From: Streptomyces olivaceus
Lineage (GTDB): Bacteria > Actinomycetota > Actinomycetes > Streptomycetales > Streptomycetaceae
Assembly (NCBI RefSeq): GCF_000721235.1
Contig: NZ_JOFH01000014.1
Span: forward strand, 62,001 to 126,000
DNA: 64,000 nt
Direction of reading: 5' to 3'
Shown one piece after another: positions 19,087 through 27,181 of this stretch. The position numbers and the translations under genes were made by a program. Positions within the stretch are counted from its first letter, which is position 1; every line of letters starts with the position of its first letter. The notes under the pieces are model-generated. The model worked only from the letters and a program-made list of their open reading frames with translations, did no database searches and was not told the DNA's origin.

Positions 19087-20107
19087 ATGAGCACGCACAC
19101 GTCCGGACTCGCGATCGAGACCGCGGGACTGGTGAAGACGTTCGGCGAGACCCGGGCCGTGGACGGGGTGGACCTGGCGGTGCCCGCCGGCACGGTCTAC
19201 GGCGTCCTCGGTCCGAACGGCGCGGGCAAGACCACCACGGTGAGGATGCTCGCCACCCTCCTGCGGCCGGGCCCGCGTCTTCGGTCACGACGTCGTGCGC
19301 GAGGCGGACGCGGTACGCGGCCGGGTGAGCCTCACCGGCCAGTACGCGTCCGTCGACGAGGACCTCACCGGCACCGAGAACCTGGTCCTGCTGGGCCGGC
19401 TCCTGGGGCACGGCAAGGCGGCGGCGCGCGAGCGGAGCGAGCAGCTGCTGGCCGCCTTCGGGCTGACCGAGGCGGCGGCCAAGCAGGTCAAGCACTACTC
19501 CGGCGGCATGCGCCGGCGCATCGACATCGCCGCGTCCATCCTGAACACCCCCGACCTGCTCTTCCTCGACGAGCCGACCACCGGCCTCGACCCGCGCAGC
19601 CGCAACCAGGTGTGGGACATCGTGCGGGCGGTCGTCGCCCAGGGTACGACGGTGCTGCTGACCACGCAGTACCTGGACGAGGCCGACCAGCTGGCCTCCC
19701 GGATCGCGGTCATCGACCAGGGCCGGGTGATCGCGGAGGGCACCAAGGGCGAGCTGAAGGCCTCCGTCGGCGCAGGCTCCGTCCATCTGCGGCTTCGGGA
19801 GGCCCGGGAGCGGCCGGAGGCCGAGCGGGTACTGCGGGATCTGCTGATCGCCGAGGTGCAGCCGGAGCCCGACCCGGTGGCCCTGACCGCGCGCCTCGGG
19901 GCGGCGGCCAGTGACACCGCCGCCGACCAGGCCGCCAAGGCGCTCGCCGAGCTGGCCCGGGCCGGGATCACCGTCGACAGCTTCTCCCTGGGGCAGCCCA
20001 GCCTCGACGAGGTCTTCCTGGCACTGACCGGGCACGACACCGGCACCGGCCGGAGCGCCGCGGAGGGCGGCTCCGGCACCGACACGAAGGACGAGGTCAC
20101 GGCATGA
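19087..20107 (+). pseudogene. DrrA-like ABC transporter ATPase, frameshifted near 19270
   Basis: Starts at ATG 19087 ([16 protein letters not shown]). Walker [11 protein letters not shown] is intact, but after LLRP the frame is lost at 19270: continuation ([15 protein letters not shown]) is in the +1 frame. Relatives have about four residues (D-G-G-x) here, so an 11-nt net deletion is the simplest explanation. The rest is complete in the second frame: signature YSGGMRRR, Walker [13 protein letters not shown], and the TTQYLDEAD segment and long C-terminal domain of daunorubicin-exporter-type ATPases. The final 4 nt overlap the permease start (ATGA 20104-20107). Either an inactivated gene or a sequence error. 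Confidence 0.88.
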
Positions 20108-20950
20108 GCACGGCCACGAGCACCCGCGGCGGCGAACTCTCCTCGGTCAGCACCGAATCGCTGGCGGCCCTCCTGGTCGCCGGGGAGCGGCCGCCGCGGC
20201 CCGGCGCCCTGTCCGCGTCCCTGGCCTTCGGCTGGCGCGCGATCCTCAAGATCAAGCACGTGCCGGAGCAGTTGTTCGACGTCACCGCCTTCCCGATCAT
20301 GAACCTGCTGATGTTCACGTACCTCTTCGGCGGTGCGCTGGCGGGTTCGCCCACCGACTACATCCAGTTCGTGCTGCCGGGCATCCTCGTGATGTCGGTC
20401 GTGATGATCACGATGTACACCGGGGTCTCGGTGAACATCGACATCGAGAAGGGCTTCTTCGACCGCATCCGCTCGCTGCCGATCTGGCGGCCCTCGGCGA
20501 TGGTCGGCTACCTCCTCGGCGACGCCCTGCGGTACACCATCGCGTCCGTCGTGATGCTCTCGGTCGGACTGCTGCTCGGCTACCGGCCCGACGGCGGGTT
20601 CGTCGGCGTGGTCGCCGGGATCGCGCTGCTGCTGCTCTTCTCGTTCGCGTTCTCGTGGATCTGGACGATGTTCGGGCTGATGCTGCGCACCGAGAAGTCG
20701 GTCATGAGCGTGCATGATGGTGATCTTCCCGCTCACCTTCCTGTCCAACGTCTTCGTCGACCCGAGGACCATGCCGGGCTGGCTCCAGGTCTTCGTCAAC
20801 AACAGCCCGATCACCCACCTCGCGTCCGCGGTGCGCGGCCTGATGGCGGGTGGCTGGCCGGGCGTCGAGATCGCCTGGACACTGGGCTGGGCGGGCGCGC
20901 TCCTGCTGGTCTTCGGCCCGGTCACGATGCGGCTCTACAACCGCAAGTAG
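20104..20950 (+). pseudogene. DrrB-like ABC-2 permease, frameshifted near 20714
   Basis: Begins at ATG 20104 and reads through [15 protein letters not shown] and four to five membrane helices of an ABC-2 (DrrB-type) permease (LFDVTAFPIMNLLMFTYLFGG, LPGILVMSVVMITMYTG). After TEKSVMSV the frame breaks at about 20714: the expected MMVIFPLTFLSNVFVDPRTM continues in the +1 frame to the stop at 20948-20950 (LYNRK). Two bases appear to be missing. Together with the break in the ATPase gene this means two independent lesions in one operon, arguing for real decay of a drug or lipid exporter. Translationally coupled to the ATPase. Confidence 0.88.
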
Positions 20951-20980
20951 AGCGACGGCGGGACGGTCGCGAGCGGCGCC

Positions 20981-21031
20981 GGCGTCAGTCGCGGGGGGAG
21001 CGGACGGGCGTCAGTCGCGGGGGAGCGGGCG
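20981..21031. repeat. direct repeat across the channel-gene stop codon
   Basis: GGCGTCAGTCGCGGGG plus GGAGCGGACG (20981-21006) is repeated as GGCGTCAGTCGCGGGG plus GAGCGGGCG (21007-21031), with a partial third GGCGTC after it. The second copy contains the last codons (PLPRD) and TGA of the minus-strand channel gene; the first is its downstream echo. Confidence 0.9.
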
Positions 21032-22108
21032 GGCGTCGGGTGCCACGTGGGTGGCCGGCGTCGCCCGCACGATCGTGATCAGGCGGTCGGTCAGCTCCAG
21101 TTCACCCACGGCCGGGTCGTCGTACCCCAGCACCCGGTGCCCGCGCAGCACGCTCACCACCAGGTCGCTCGTCTCCCGGGGCTTCCTGCCCACCTCGGCC
21201 TTTATGACCGGCCGCTCGACGAGGTCGAGTCCGCTGCCCTGGCTGATGAGGTCCTCCATGACCATGCCGGCGGCGGGGCTGAGCACCGAGAGCCCGAGCA
21301 GCCGGCCGGCGGCGCTGGCGCTGGTGATCACGGCGTCGGCGCCGGACTGCTTCAGCAGCGGCGCGTTCTCCTCCTCGCGGACCGCGACCACGATCTTCGC
21401 GCCGCGGTTGAGCTGCCGGGCCGTCAGGGTCACCAGGACGGCCGTGTCGTCGCGCTGGGTGGCGATGATGACCTGCTTCGCCCGGAACACCTCCGCGCGG
21501 TTGAGTACGTCGCTGCGCGTCGCGTCGCCTATCACGCCCGCGTACCCGTGGGCGGTCGCGGCCTCGATGGCCTTGCCGCTGGGGTCGACCACGACCACCT
21601 GCTCCTTGCGCAGCCCGGTCGCGCAGACGGTCTGGATCGCCGACCGTCCCTTGGTGCCGAAGCCGACGACGACGGTGTGATCGCGCAAGGCGGACCTCCA
21701 GCGGTTCAGGCGCCACTCCTCCCGAGTGCGCTCGGTGAGGGCTTCCAGCGTGGTGCCGACCAGGATGATCAGGAACAGCACGCGCAGGGGCGTGATGAGG
21801 AAGATGTTGGTCAGCCGGGCGGCGTCACCGACCGGGGTGATGTCGCCGTATCCGGTGGTGGAGAGGGTGACGGTGGCGTAGTAGAAGGCGTCGAGAAGGT
21901 CGACGGAGCCGTCGGAGTTGTCGCTGTAACCGTCGGAGTCGGCATAGACGATGAAGGCGGTCGCCACCAGCACCACCAGGGCCAGGGAGAGCCGTTTGGC
22001 CACCTGGCGGATCGGGTGCTCCACCAGTTTCCTGGGGAGTTTCACCCGGTGGGTCACGAGGTGCTCGTCCGCCTGGCGGGCGATCGCGTCCTGGCCCGGA
22101 AGTTTCAC
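21011..22108 (-). CDS. potassium channel with cytoplasmic RCK (TrkA-N) domains
   Basis: 365 aa from GTG 22108 (VKLPGQDAIARQ); GTG 22117 three codons upstream is also possible. Two membrane helices (SLALVVLVATAFIVYAD and NIFLITPLRVLFLIILVG) flank a pore loop with the K+ selectivity filter TTGYGD at 84-89. From residue about 139 there is an RCK domain with a Rossmann nucleotide motif (VVVGFGTKGRS), an acidic VVVDPSG, and a second regulatory lobe. It should be a ligand-gated K+ channel of MthK type. The start overlaps the moeA stop by 4 nt, and both lie inside a parS site (22102-22115). Confidence 0.9.
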   Translation of the reverse strand: MKLPGQDAIARQADEHLVTHRVKLPRKLVEHPIRQVAKRLSLALVVLVATAFIVYADSDGYSDNSDGSVDLLDAFYYATVTLSTTGYGDITPVGDAARLTNIFLITPLRVLFLIILVGTTLEALTERTREEWRLNRWRSALRDHTVVVGFGTKGRSAIQTVCATGLRKEQVVVVDPSGKAIEAATAHGYAGVIGDATRSDVLNRAEVFRAKQVIIATQRDDTAVLVTLTARQLNRGAKIVVAVREEENAPLLKQSGADAVITSASAAGRLLGLSVLSPAAGMVMEDLISQGSGLDLVERPVIKAEVGRKPRETSDLVVSVLRGHRVLGYDDPAVGELELTDRLITIVRATPATHVAPDARPLPRD

Positions 22109-22115
22109 GTGAAAC
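22102..22115. other. parS site 1 (ParB-binding palindrome)
   Basis: GTTTCACGTGAAAC, a perfect 14-bp palindrome identical to the parS sequence bound by Streptomyces ParB. It encodes the overlap between the moeA C-terminus (CFT, stop) and the start of the channel gene. Streptomyces chromosomes carry about two dozen such sites around oriC, often inside genes. Confidence 0.95.
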
Positions 22116-23538
22116 ACACTCCGATTCCGCCGGCGGCCCAGGGCAGATCGAGCAGCTCGGCCTCCTCCCCCGACCGCGCGCCACCGGGGGGTACGACGGC
22201 CAGCGCGTCGGCGGCGGCGATGCCGCGCAGCATGGCCGGGCCGTTGTAGTGCAGCGGCACGGCCGCGTCGCCGCGCAGCACGACGGGGACGAGACGGGTG
22301 TCGTACGGGTGTCCGTGCACCGCGTCCCGCAGGGGCACCGGGTACGGCTCGGGCGCCGGACGGGCGGCGAGGGTGCGCAGCAGCGGCTCGGCGAGGGTGA
22401 GCAGTCCGGAGACGGCGGCCAGGGGATTGCCGGGCAGACCGACCAGGTGCTGGTCGTCCTTCAGACGGGCCAGCAGCATGGGGTGGCCGGGGCGTACCTG
22501 GACGCCGTCCACGAGGAGTTCGGCGCCGGCCCGGCGCAGGATCGGGTGGACGTGGTCGACGGGTCCCGCGGCGGTGCCGCCAGTCGTGACGACGAGGTCG
22601 GCGTCGGAGGTCGTGACGGCGCGGTGCAGCGCCTCGGCGTCGTCGCCGATCCGGCGGACGGCGCGGACCTCGGCGCCCAGGGCCCGCAGCCACGGCGGCA
22701 GCATCGGGCCGAGCGCGTCCCGGATGAGGCCGTCGTGGGGCAGGCCCGCGGTGAGCAGTTCGTCGCCGAGGACGAGGACGTCGACGCGCGGGCGGGGGAC
22801 CACCGTGAGGGTGTCGTACCCGGCGGCCGCGGCGAGGCCCAGTACCGCCGGGGTCGTGAGGGTGCCGACGGCCAGCAACTGGTCACCGGTGCGGCACTCC
22901 TGGCCGCGGGGGCGGATGTCCTGGCCGTGGACGACCCCGCGAGTGGGGTGCAGGCGGCCCCGGTCGTCGGTGCGGCCGTGCTCGGTGCGCAGGACGGCGG
23001 TGGTGTCCGGGGGGACGCGGGCGCCCGTGGCGACACCGGCGGCCTCGCCGTCGGTCAGGCGTGCGGGCTGCGCGTGCCCGGCCAGGACTCCCTCGTCGCG
23101 CACCGTCCAGGGGCCCGGTCCGGCGACGGCCCAGCCGTCCATCGCGGAGGTGTCGAAGGACGGCAGGTCGGTGAGGGCGGCCAGCGGTGCGGCCAGGGTG
23201 AGGCCGAGGGCGTGGTCGAGCGGCGCGGAGACCGGTGCGCGGCGGGCGGCGCGAGCGGCGGCGCGGGCGGCCCGCTCGGCGGTCGCTCGGGCCTCGGGCC
23301 AGGGAGTCGCGCGGTGGCGTTCCTCCGCCCGGCCGTGCCGCGCGGCGTCGTGCCCGGGGGAGCCCTGGTGCCTGTGGGTGTCCTCGTGCCGAGAGGTGTC
23401 GTGGTGCTGCGGCGCGTGCGAGCCCGGTCCGCCGTGGCCTCGGTGCGCCGGGCCGGAGTTCTCCTGCACGAGGGCGAGCGCCTCCTCGACGTCGAAACCG
23501 TCGGTCTCCGCGCCGGCCCGCGCGCCGCGGGAGGTCAT
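22105..23538 (-). CDS. moeA: molybdopterin molybdenumtransferase MoeA with His-rich N-terminal insert
   Basis: 477 aa from ATG 23538 (MTSRGARAGAETDGF), overlapping the mobA stop by one base (TGATG). The MoeA core begins around residue 95, with DLPSFDTSAMDGWAVAG, the DxSxMDGxA hallmark, and later VLGDELLTAG, VVTTGGTAAGPVDHVH and LVGLPGNPLAAVSG. It inserts molybdate into adenylylated molybdopterin. Residues 32-75 contain eleven His in 44 positions, absent from ordinary MoeA and possibly a metal-binding tail. The gene ends inside a parS site. It shares a unit with mobA and the K+ channel. Confidence 0.92.
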   Translation of the reverse strand: MTSRGARAGAETDGFDVEEALALVQENSGPAHRGHGGPGSHAPQHHDTSRHEDTHRHQGSPGHDAARHGRAEERHRATPWPEARATAERAARAAARAARRAPVSAPLDHALGLTLAAPLAALTDLPSFDTSAMDGWAVAGPGPWTVRDEGVLAGHAQPARLTDGEAAGVATGARVPPDTTAVLRTEHGRTDDRGRLHPTRGVVHGQDIRPRGQECRTGDQLLAVGTLTTPAVLGLAAAAGYDTLTVVPRPRVDVLVLGDELLTAGLPHDGLIRDALGPMLPPWLRALGAEVRAVRRIGDDAEALHRAVTTSDADLVVTTGGTAAGPVDHVHPILRRAGAELLVDGVQVRPGHPMLLARLKDDQHLVGLPGNPLAAVSGLLTLAEPLLRTLAARPAPEPYPVPLRDAVHGHPYDTRLVPVVLRGDAAVPLHYNGPAMLRGIAAADALAVVPPGGARSGEEAELLDLPWAAGGIGVCFT

Positions 23539-24581
23539 CAGGCGTCCGGGCGGGGGTCGGGAGCGGCGTCGGGAGCCGGGCCGGGCCGGCTCTCGGCGGC
23601 GTCGGGCCCGGCGTCGGCGGGCTTGGTGGCAGTGGGCTCGGCGTCGGCGGGCCCGGCGGCGTCGGGCTTCGCGGCGTCGGGCCGGGTCTCGGCGGCCTCC
23701 TCGGCCCAGCGCAGGGCGAGGTCCGCGGCCTTGCGGGCGGCCTCGGCCACCGCTTCGGGACCGCCCTGGGCCCGCCCGACGGCGTAGCCGACCAGGAAGG
23801 TGGTCAGCGGGGCCGCGGGCCGGGCCACCGAGTGGGCGGCGTCGCGCGCGAGGTCGAGCAGGACGCCGGTGTCCACGTCGAGATCGATGCCCAGCTCGTC
23901 CTTGGCTGCGGAAATCCATTCGTCCAACACGTGACCATGCTCCCTGATGCGTGCCCTTGCGGTGGCGATGTCGTCCCAGGTGTCGCAGTCGAACGAGGCG
24001 ACGGCGTCGGGGACGCGGGTGAGACGGAGGGCGCCGGTCAGCCGGCGCAGGGGCAGCCCCGCCGGACCGCCGTGGTCCCGGGCGAGCGCCGCCAGTTCGC
24101 GACGCAGCGCGGAGGCGCGGTACGCGGCGACGAGAGGCTGGTCCCGGCCGTCGGCGTCGGTCAGCAGCACGCCGTCGACGTCACCGTCCGCGAGGGCCGA
24201 CAGCAGCCGCACGACGACGGGTCCGCCGAGGAACGGCAGGTCGGCGGAGACCACCACGACGTGCTCGGAGGTGGTGTGCCGCAGCCCGGCGGCGAGGGCG
24301 GCGAGCGGTCCGCCGCCGGGCGGGTCCTCGCGCGCCCAGGTCACCGGGCGCACGGTGGGCCGGGGCTCGGCGACGACGACGGTGGCGCGTGCTCCGGCGC
24401 AGGCGGTGAGCACCCGGTCGAGGAGCGCGCGGCCGCCCACCCTCAGTCCGGGTTTGTCGGCACCGCCCAGCCGCCGGGCGGCCCCGCCCGCGAGCACGAC
24501 GGCGTCGTACCCGCCGGGTTCGGCACCCGGCGCGGGGCGGGCGCCGGCGCCGGGGTCGCCGGAGGACTCGTACGCGGTCAC
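23538..24581 (-). CDS. mobA: molybdenum cofactor guanylyltransferase MobA fused to a DUF6457-like domain
   Basis: 347 aa from GTG 24581. Residues about 25-215 form a MobA-type nucleotidyltransferase: VVLAGGAARRLGGADKPGL (GTP-binding loop and Lys), SADLPFLGG (metal-binding Asp), and DCDTWDDIATARARI at the end. The following about 80 residues (HVLDEWISAAKDELGIDLDVDTGVLLDLARD to APLTTFLVGYAVG) match the small domain found fused to or beside MobA in actinobacteria. The last about 50 residues are an Ala/Asp/Pro tail with repeated P-D-A/A-D-A units. It would convert Mo-molybdopterin to the guanine dinucleotide form. First gene of the mobA-moeA-channel unit. Confidence 0.88.
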   Translation of the reverse strand: MTAYESSGDPGAGARPAPGAEPGGYDAVVLAGGAARRLGGADKPGLRVGGRALLDRVLTACAGARATVVVAEPRPTVRPVTWAREDPPGGGPLAALAAGLRHTTSEHVVVVSADLPFLGGPVVVRLLSALADGDVDGVLLTDADGRDQPLVAAYRASALRRELAALARDHGGPAGLPLRRLTGALRLTRVPDAVASFDCDTWDDIATARARIREHGHVLDEWISAAKDELGIDLDVDTGVLLDLARDAAHSVARPAAPLTTFLVGYAVGRAQGGPEAVAEAARKAADLALRWAEEAAETRPDAAKPDAAGPADAEPTATKPADAGPDAAESRPGPAPDAAPDPRPDA

Positions 24582-24650
24582 CCCCCGAGTATGGGGCCCT
24601 GCTGGATCACAGGGAACGCGGGGGAGGACACGCGGTCGGAACGGGCGCCG

Positions 24651-26177
24651 TCAGAGGGTGCGCAGCAGCACCGCCGGCTGTTCCACGCAGTCCGCCACGT
24701 ACCGCAGGAAACCTCCCGCCGTGCCGCCGTCGCACACCCGGTGGTCGAAGGTGAGGGACAGCTGGACGACCTGGCGCACGGCCAGTTCGCCCTCGTGCAC
24801 CCAGGGCTTGGCGACGATGCGGCCGACGCCGAGCATGGCCGCCTCCGGGTGGTTGATGATCGGCGTGGAGCCGTCGACGCCGAACACGCCGTAGTTGTTC
24901 AGCGTGAACGTGCCGCCCGTCAGTTCACCGGGCGTCAGCCGGCCCTCGTGGGCCGCCTCGGTGAGCCGGGCGAACTCCGCGGTGAGCCCCTCGGCGTCCC
25001 GGGCGTGCGCGTCCCGCACGACCGGCACGACCAGACCGCGGTCCGTCTGCGCGGCGAAGCCGAGGTGGACGTCGTCGAACCGGACGATCTCCCGGGCCTC
25101 CGTGTCGACCGTGGCGTTCAGCTCCGGGAAGCGGGCCAGGGCCGCGGTGCAGATCCGGGCCAGCAGGGCGACCAGAGAGATCTTCGGCCCGCCGGAGGCG
25201 TTCATCGCGGTGCGCGCCCGCATCAGTCCGGTCGCGTCGGCGTCCACCCAGCAGGTCGCGTCCGGGATCTCGCGCCGGCTGCGGGAGAGCTTGTCGGCGA
25301 CGGCGCCGCGGACCCCCTTGAGCGGCGTGCGGACGGTGCCGGAACGCGGGGCGCCGGGTGTGGTGGCGGAGGCCGGGGCGGTGGGCGCGGTGACCGGTGC
25401 GCGGCCCGTCCGCGCCTCGTGGTCCGCCGCACGGCCGCCCTGCGCGGCGGAGGCCCGCAGCGCGTACTCCACGTCCGCCCGCAGGATCAGCCCGTCCGGT
25501 CCCGAACCGGTCAGCTCGCGCAGGTCCAGGTCGTTCTGCCGGGCCAGCCTGCGCACCAGCGGGGAGATCACCGGAACCGGACCGTCCACCAAGCCTTCCA
25601 CCGGACCGTCCGCCGATCCTTCCACCGGACCGTCCACCGGCCCCGCGACGCGCACCCGGCCGTTCGTCCGCACGGCCGCACCGGTGGCCGCCCGACGGTC
25701 GGGACGCACCCTGCGCCGCCGTGCGGGCGCCTCGGAGGTGCCGTATCCGACGAGGACATTGCCGGAACCGGCGGCCTCGGCCCTCGCCGCGACCGGCTCC
25801 GCGGCCCTGCTCTCCCCGCCGGTACTCGCCGCGCCCGCGCTCTCCGCGACCCTGCTCTCGCCACCCGCGCTCGCCGCGGCCTCCGTCCCCGCGGCCGGTG
25901 CGGCCCCGTCCTCCCCCGTGCCCACCGCCACGGTCACCAGCGGCGCCCCGACGGGCAGCTCCGTGCCCTCCTCGCCGAAGCGGGCGGTGACCACGCCGCC
26001 GTAGGGACAGGGCACCTCGACCATCGCCTTGGCCGTCTCGACCTCGACGACCGGCTGGTCGACGGCGACCACGTCGCCGACCTCGACGAGCCAGCGCACG
26101 ATCTCCGCCTCGGTGAGCCCCTCACCGAGGTCGGGGAGCCGGAACTCCTGACCGCGTCCCTCAGAAGCGTGTGCCAT
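24651..26177 (-). CDS. bkdC: branched-chain alpha-keto acid dehydrogenase E2, copy 2
   Basis: 508 aa from ATG 26177 (MAHASEGRGQEFRL). Lipoyl domain residues 10-85 with lipoyl Lys50 in VEVETAKAMVEVP. A long linker (about 90-215) contains degenerate repeats of SAGGESRVAES type and PVDGPVEGSADGPVEG units. Peripheral-subunit-binding domain (PLVRRLARQNDLDLRELTGSGPDG) is followed by the acyltransferase domain, ending in HRVCDGG with catalytic His479. The motif has Cys where copy 1 has Val. Role as for copy 1. It overlaps the E1beta stop by one base (TGATG). Confidence 0.94.
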   Translation of the reverse strand: MAHASEGRGQEFRLPDLGEGLTEAEIVRWLVEVGDVVAVDQPVVEVETAKAMVEVPCPYGGVVTARFGEEGTELPVGAPLVTVAVGTGEDGAAPAAGTEAAASAGGESRVAESAGAASTGGESRAAEPVAARAEAAGSGNVLVGYGTSEAPARRRRVRPDRRAATGAAVRTNGRVRVAGPVDGPVEGSADGPVEGLVDGPVPVISPLVRRLARQNDLDLRELTGSGPDGLILRADVEYALRASAAQGGRAADHEARTGRAPVTAPTAPASATTPGAPRSGTVRTPLKGVRGAVADKLSRSRREIPDATCWVDADATGLMRARTAMNASGGPKISLVALLARICTAALARFPELNATVDTEAREIVRFDDVHLGFAAQTDRGLVVPVVRDAHARDAEGLTAEFARLTEAAHEGRLTPGELTGGTFTLNNYGVFGVDGSTPIINHPEAAMLGVGRIVAKPWVHEGELAVRQVVQLSLTFDHRVCDGGTAGGFLRYVADCVEQPAVLLRTL

Positions 26178-27181
26178 CAGCTTTCGGCCTCCCACTGCAG
26201 GCGCCCCACGGCGTCCAGGATCCGGTCCACACCGGGCAGGTGGTGACGCTCCAGCATCGGCGGCGGGTACGGGACGTCGAACCCGGCCACACGCAGCACC
26301 GGCGCCTCCAGGTGGTGGAAGCACCGCTCCGTGACCCGGGCCGCGATCTCCCCGCCCGGGCCCCCGAAGGAGCCCGACTCGTGGACGACGACCGCGCGTC
26401 CCGTCCGCCGCACCGAAGCGCACACCGTCTCGTCGTCGAACGGCACCAGGGAGCGCAGGTCGACGACTTCGAGGTCCCAGCCCTCGGCCCGGGCCGCCTC
26501 GGCCGCCTCCATGCAGACGGCCAGCGACGGCCCGTACGTGATGAGTGTGGCGCTCCGGCCGGAACGCCGCACCACCGCGCGGCCTGTCGGTTCAACGGCT
26601 GCCGGTTCCTCGGGGTTCCAGGCCTCCTTCGACCAGTACAGACGCTTGGGTTCGAGGAAGACCACCGGGTCGTCGGAGGCGATGGACTCGCGCAGCAGCC
26701 CGTAGGCGTCGGCGACGGTGGCGGGCGTGACGACGTGGAGCCCCGGAGTCGCCATGTAGTACGCCTCGGACGAGTCGCTGTGGTGCTCGACGCCGCCGAT
26801 GCCGCCGCCGTAGGGAATGCGGATGGTCAGCGGCAGGGGCAGCGCGCCGCGCGTGCGGTTGCGCATCTTGGTGACGTGGCTGACGACCTGCTCGAACGCC
26901 GGGTAGGCGAAGGCGTCGAACTGCATCTCCACGACCGGGCGCAGCCCGTACATCGCCATGCCGACGGCCGCGCCGAGGATGCCGGCCTCGGCGAGCGGGG
27001 TGTCCGTGCAGCGGTCCTCGCCGAACTCCTTGGCGAGCCCGTCGGTGACCCGGAAGACGCCGCCGAGGGTGCCCACGTCCTCGCCCAGCACGTGGACGCC
27101 CGGGTCGGCGGCCATGGCGTCGCGCAGCGCGCGCGTGAGGGCCTGCGCCATGGTGGCCGGCCTGACCGCGGCAGTCGTCAT
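26177..27181 (-). CDS. bkdB: branched-chain alpha-keto acid dehydrogenase E1 beta, copy 2
   Basis: 334 aa from ATG 27181 (MTTAAVRPATMAQAL). The same landmarks as copy 1 occur in order: VHVLGEDVGTLGGVFRVTDGL, TPLAEAGILGAAVGMAMYG, RIPYGGGIGGVEHHSDSSEA, WDLEVVDLRSLVPFDDE and VVVHESGSFGGPGGEIAARV. It forms the heterotetramer with E1alpha copy 2. The start overlaps the E1alpha stop by 4 nt (ATGA at 27178-27181), indicating coupled translation. Divergence from copy 1 (for example in the region after VIYFEPKRRYW / VVFLEPKRLYW) indicates an old duplication rather than a recent one. Confidence 0.94.
   Translation of the reverse strand: MTTAAVRPATMAQALTRALRDAMAADPGVHVLGEDVGTLGGVFRVTDGLAKEFGEDRCTDTPLAEAGILGAAVGMAMYGLRPVVEMQFDAFAYPAFEQVVSHVTKMRNRTRGALPLPLTIRIPYGGGIGGVEHHSDSSEAYYMATPGLHVVTPATVADAYGLLRESIASDDPVVFLEPKRLYWSKEAWNPEEPAAVEPTGRAVVRRSGRSATLITYGPSLAVCMEAAEAARAEGWDLEVVDLRSLVPFDDETVCASVRRTGRAVVVHESGSFGGPGGEIAARVTERCFHHLEAPVLRVAGFDVPYPPPMLERHHLPGVDRILDAVGRLQWEAES

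Noticed and set aside
19260..19300. Programmed frameshift in the ABC ATPase
   Set aside because: No slippery heptamer or downstream pseudoknot is apparent, and a conserved loop of about four residues is missing, which a frameshift alone would not explain.
23235..26246. A 1003-codon open frame on the plus strand across mobA, moeA and bkdC
   Set aside because: It is antisense to three well-supported genes, its translation is Arg/Gly/Ala-rich without domains, and it arises from the GC-rich third-position pattern of the real genes.
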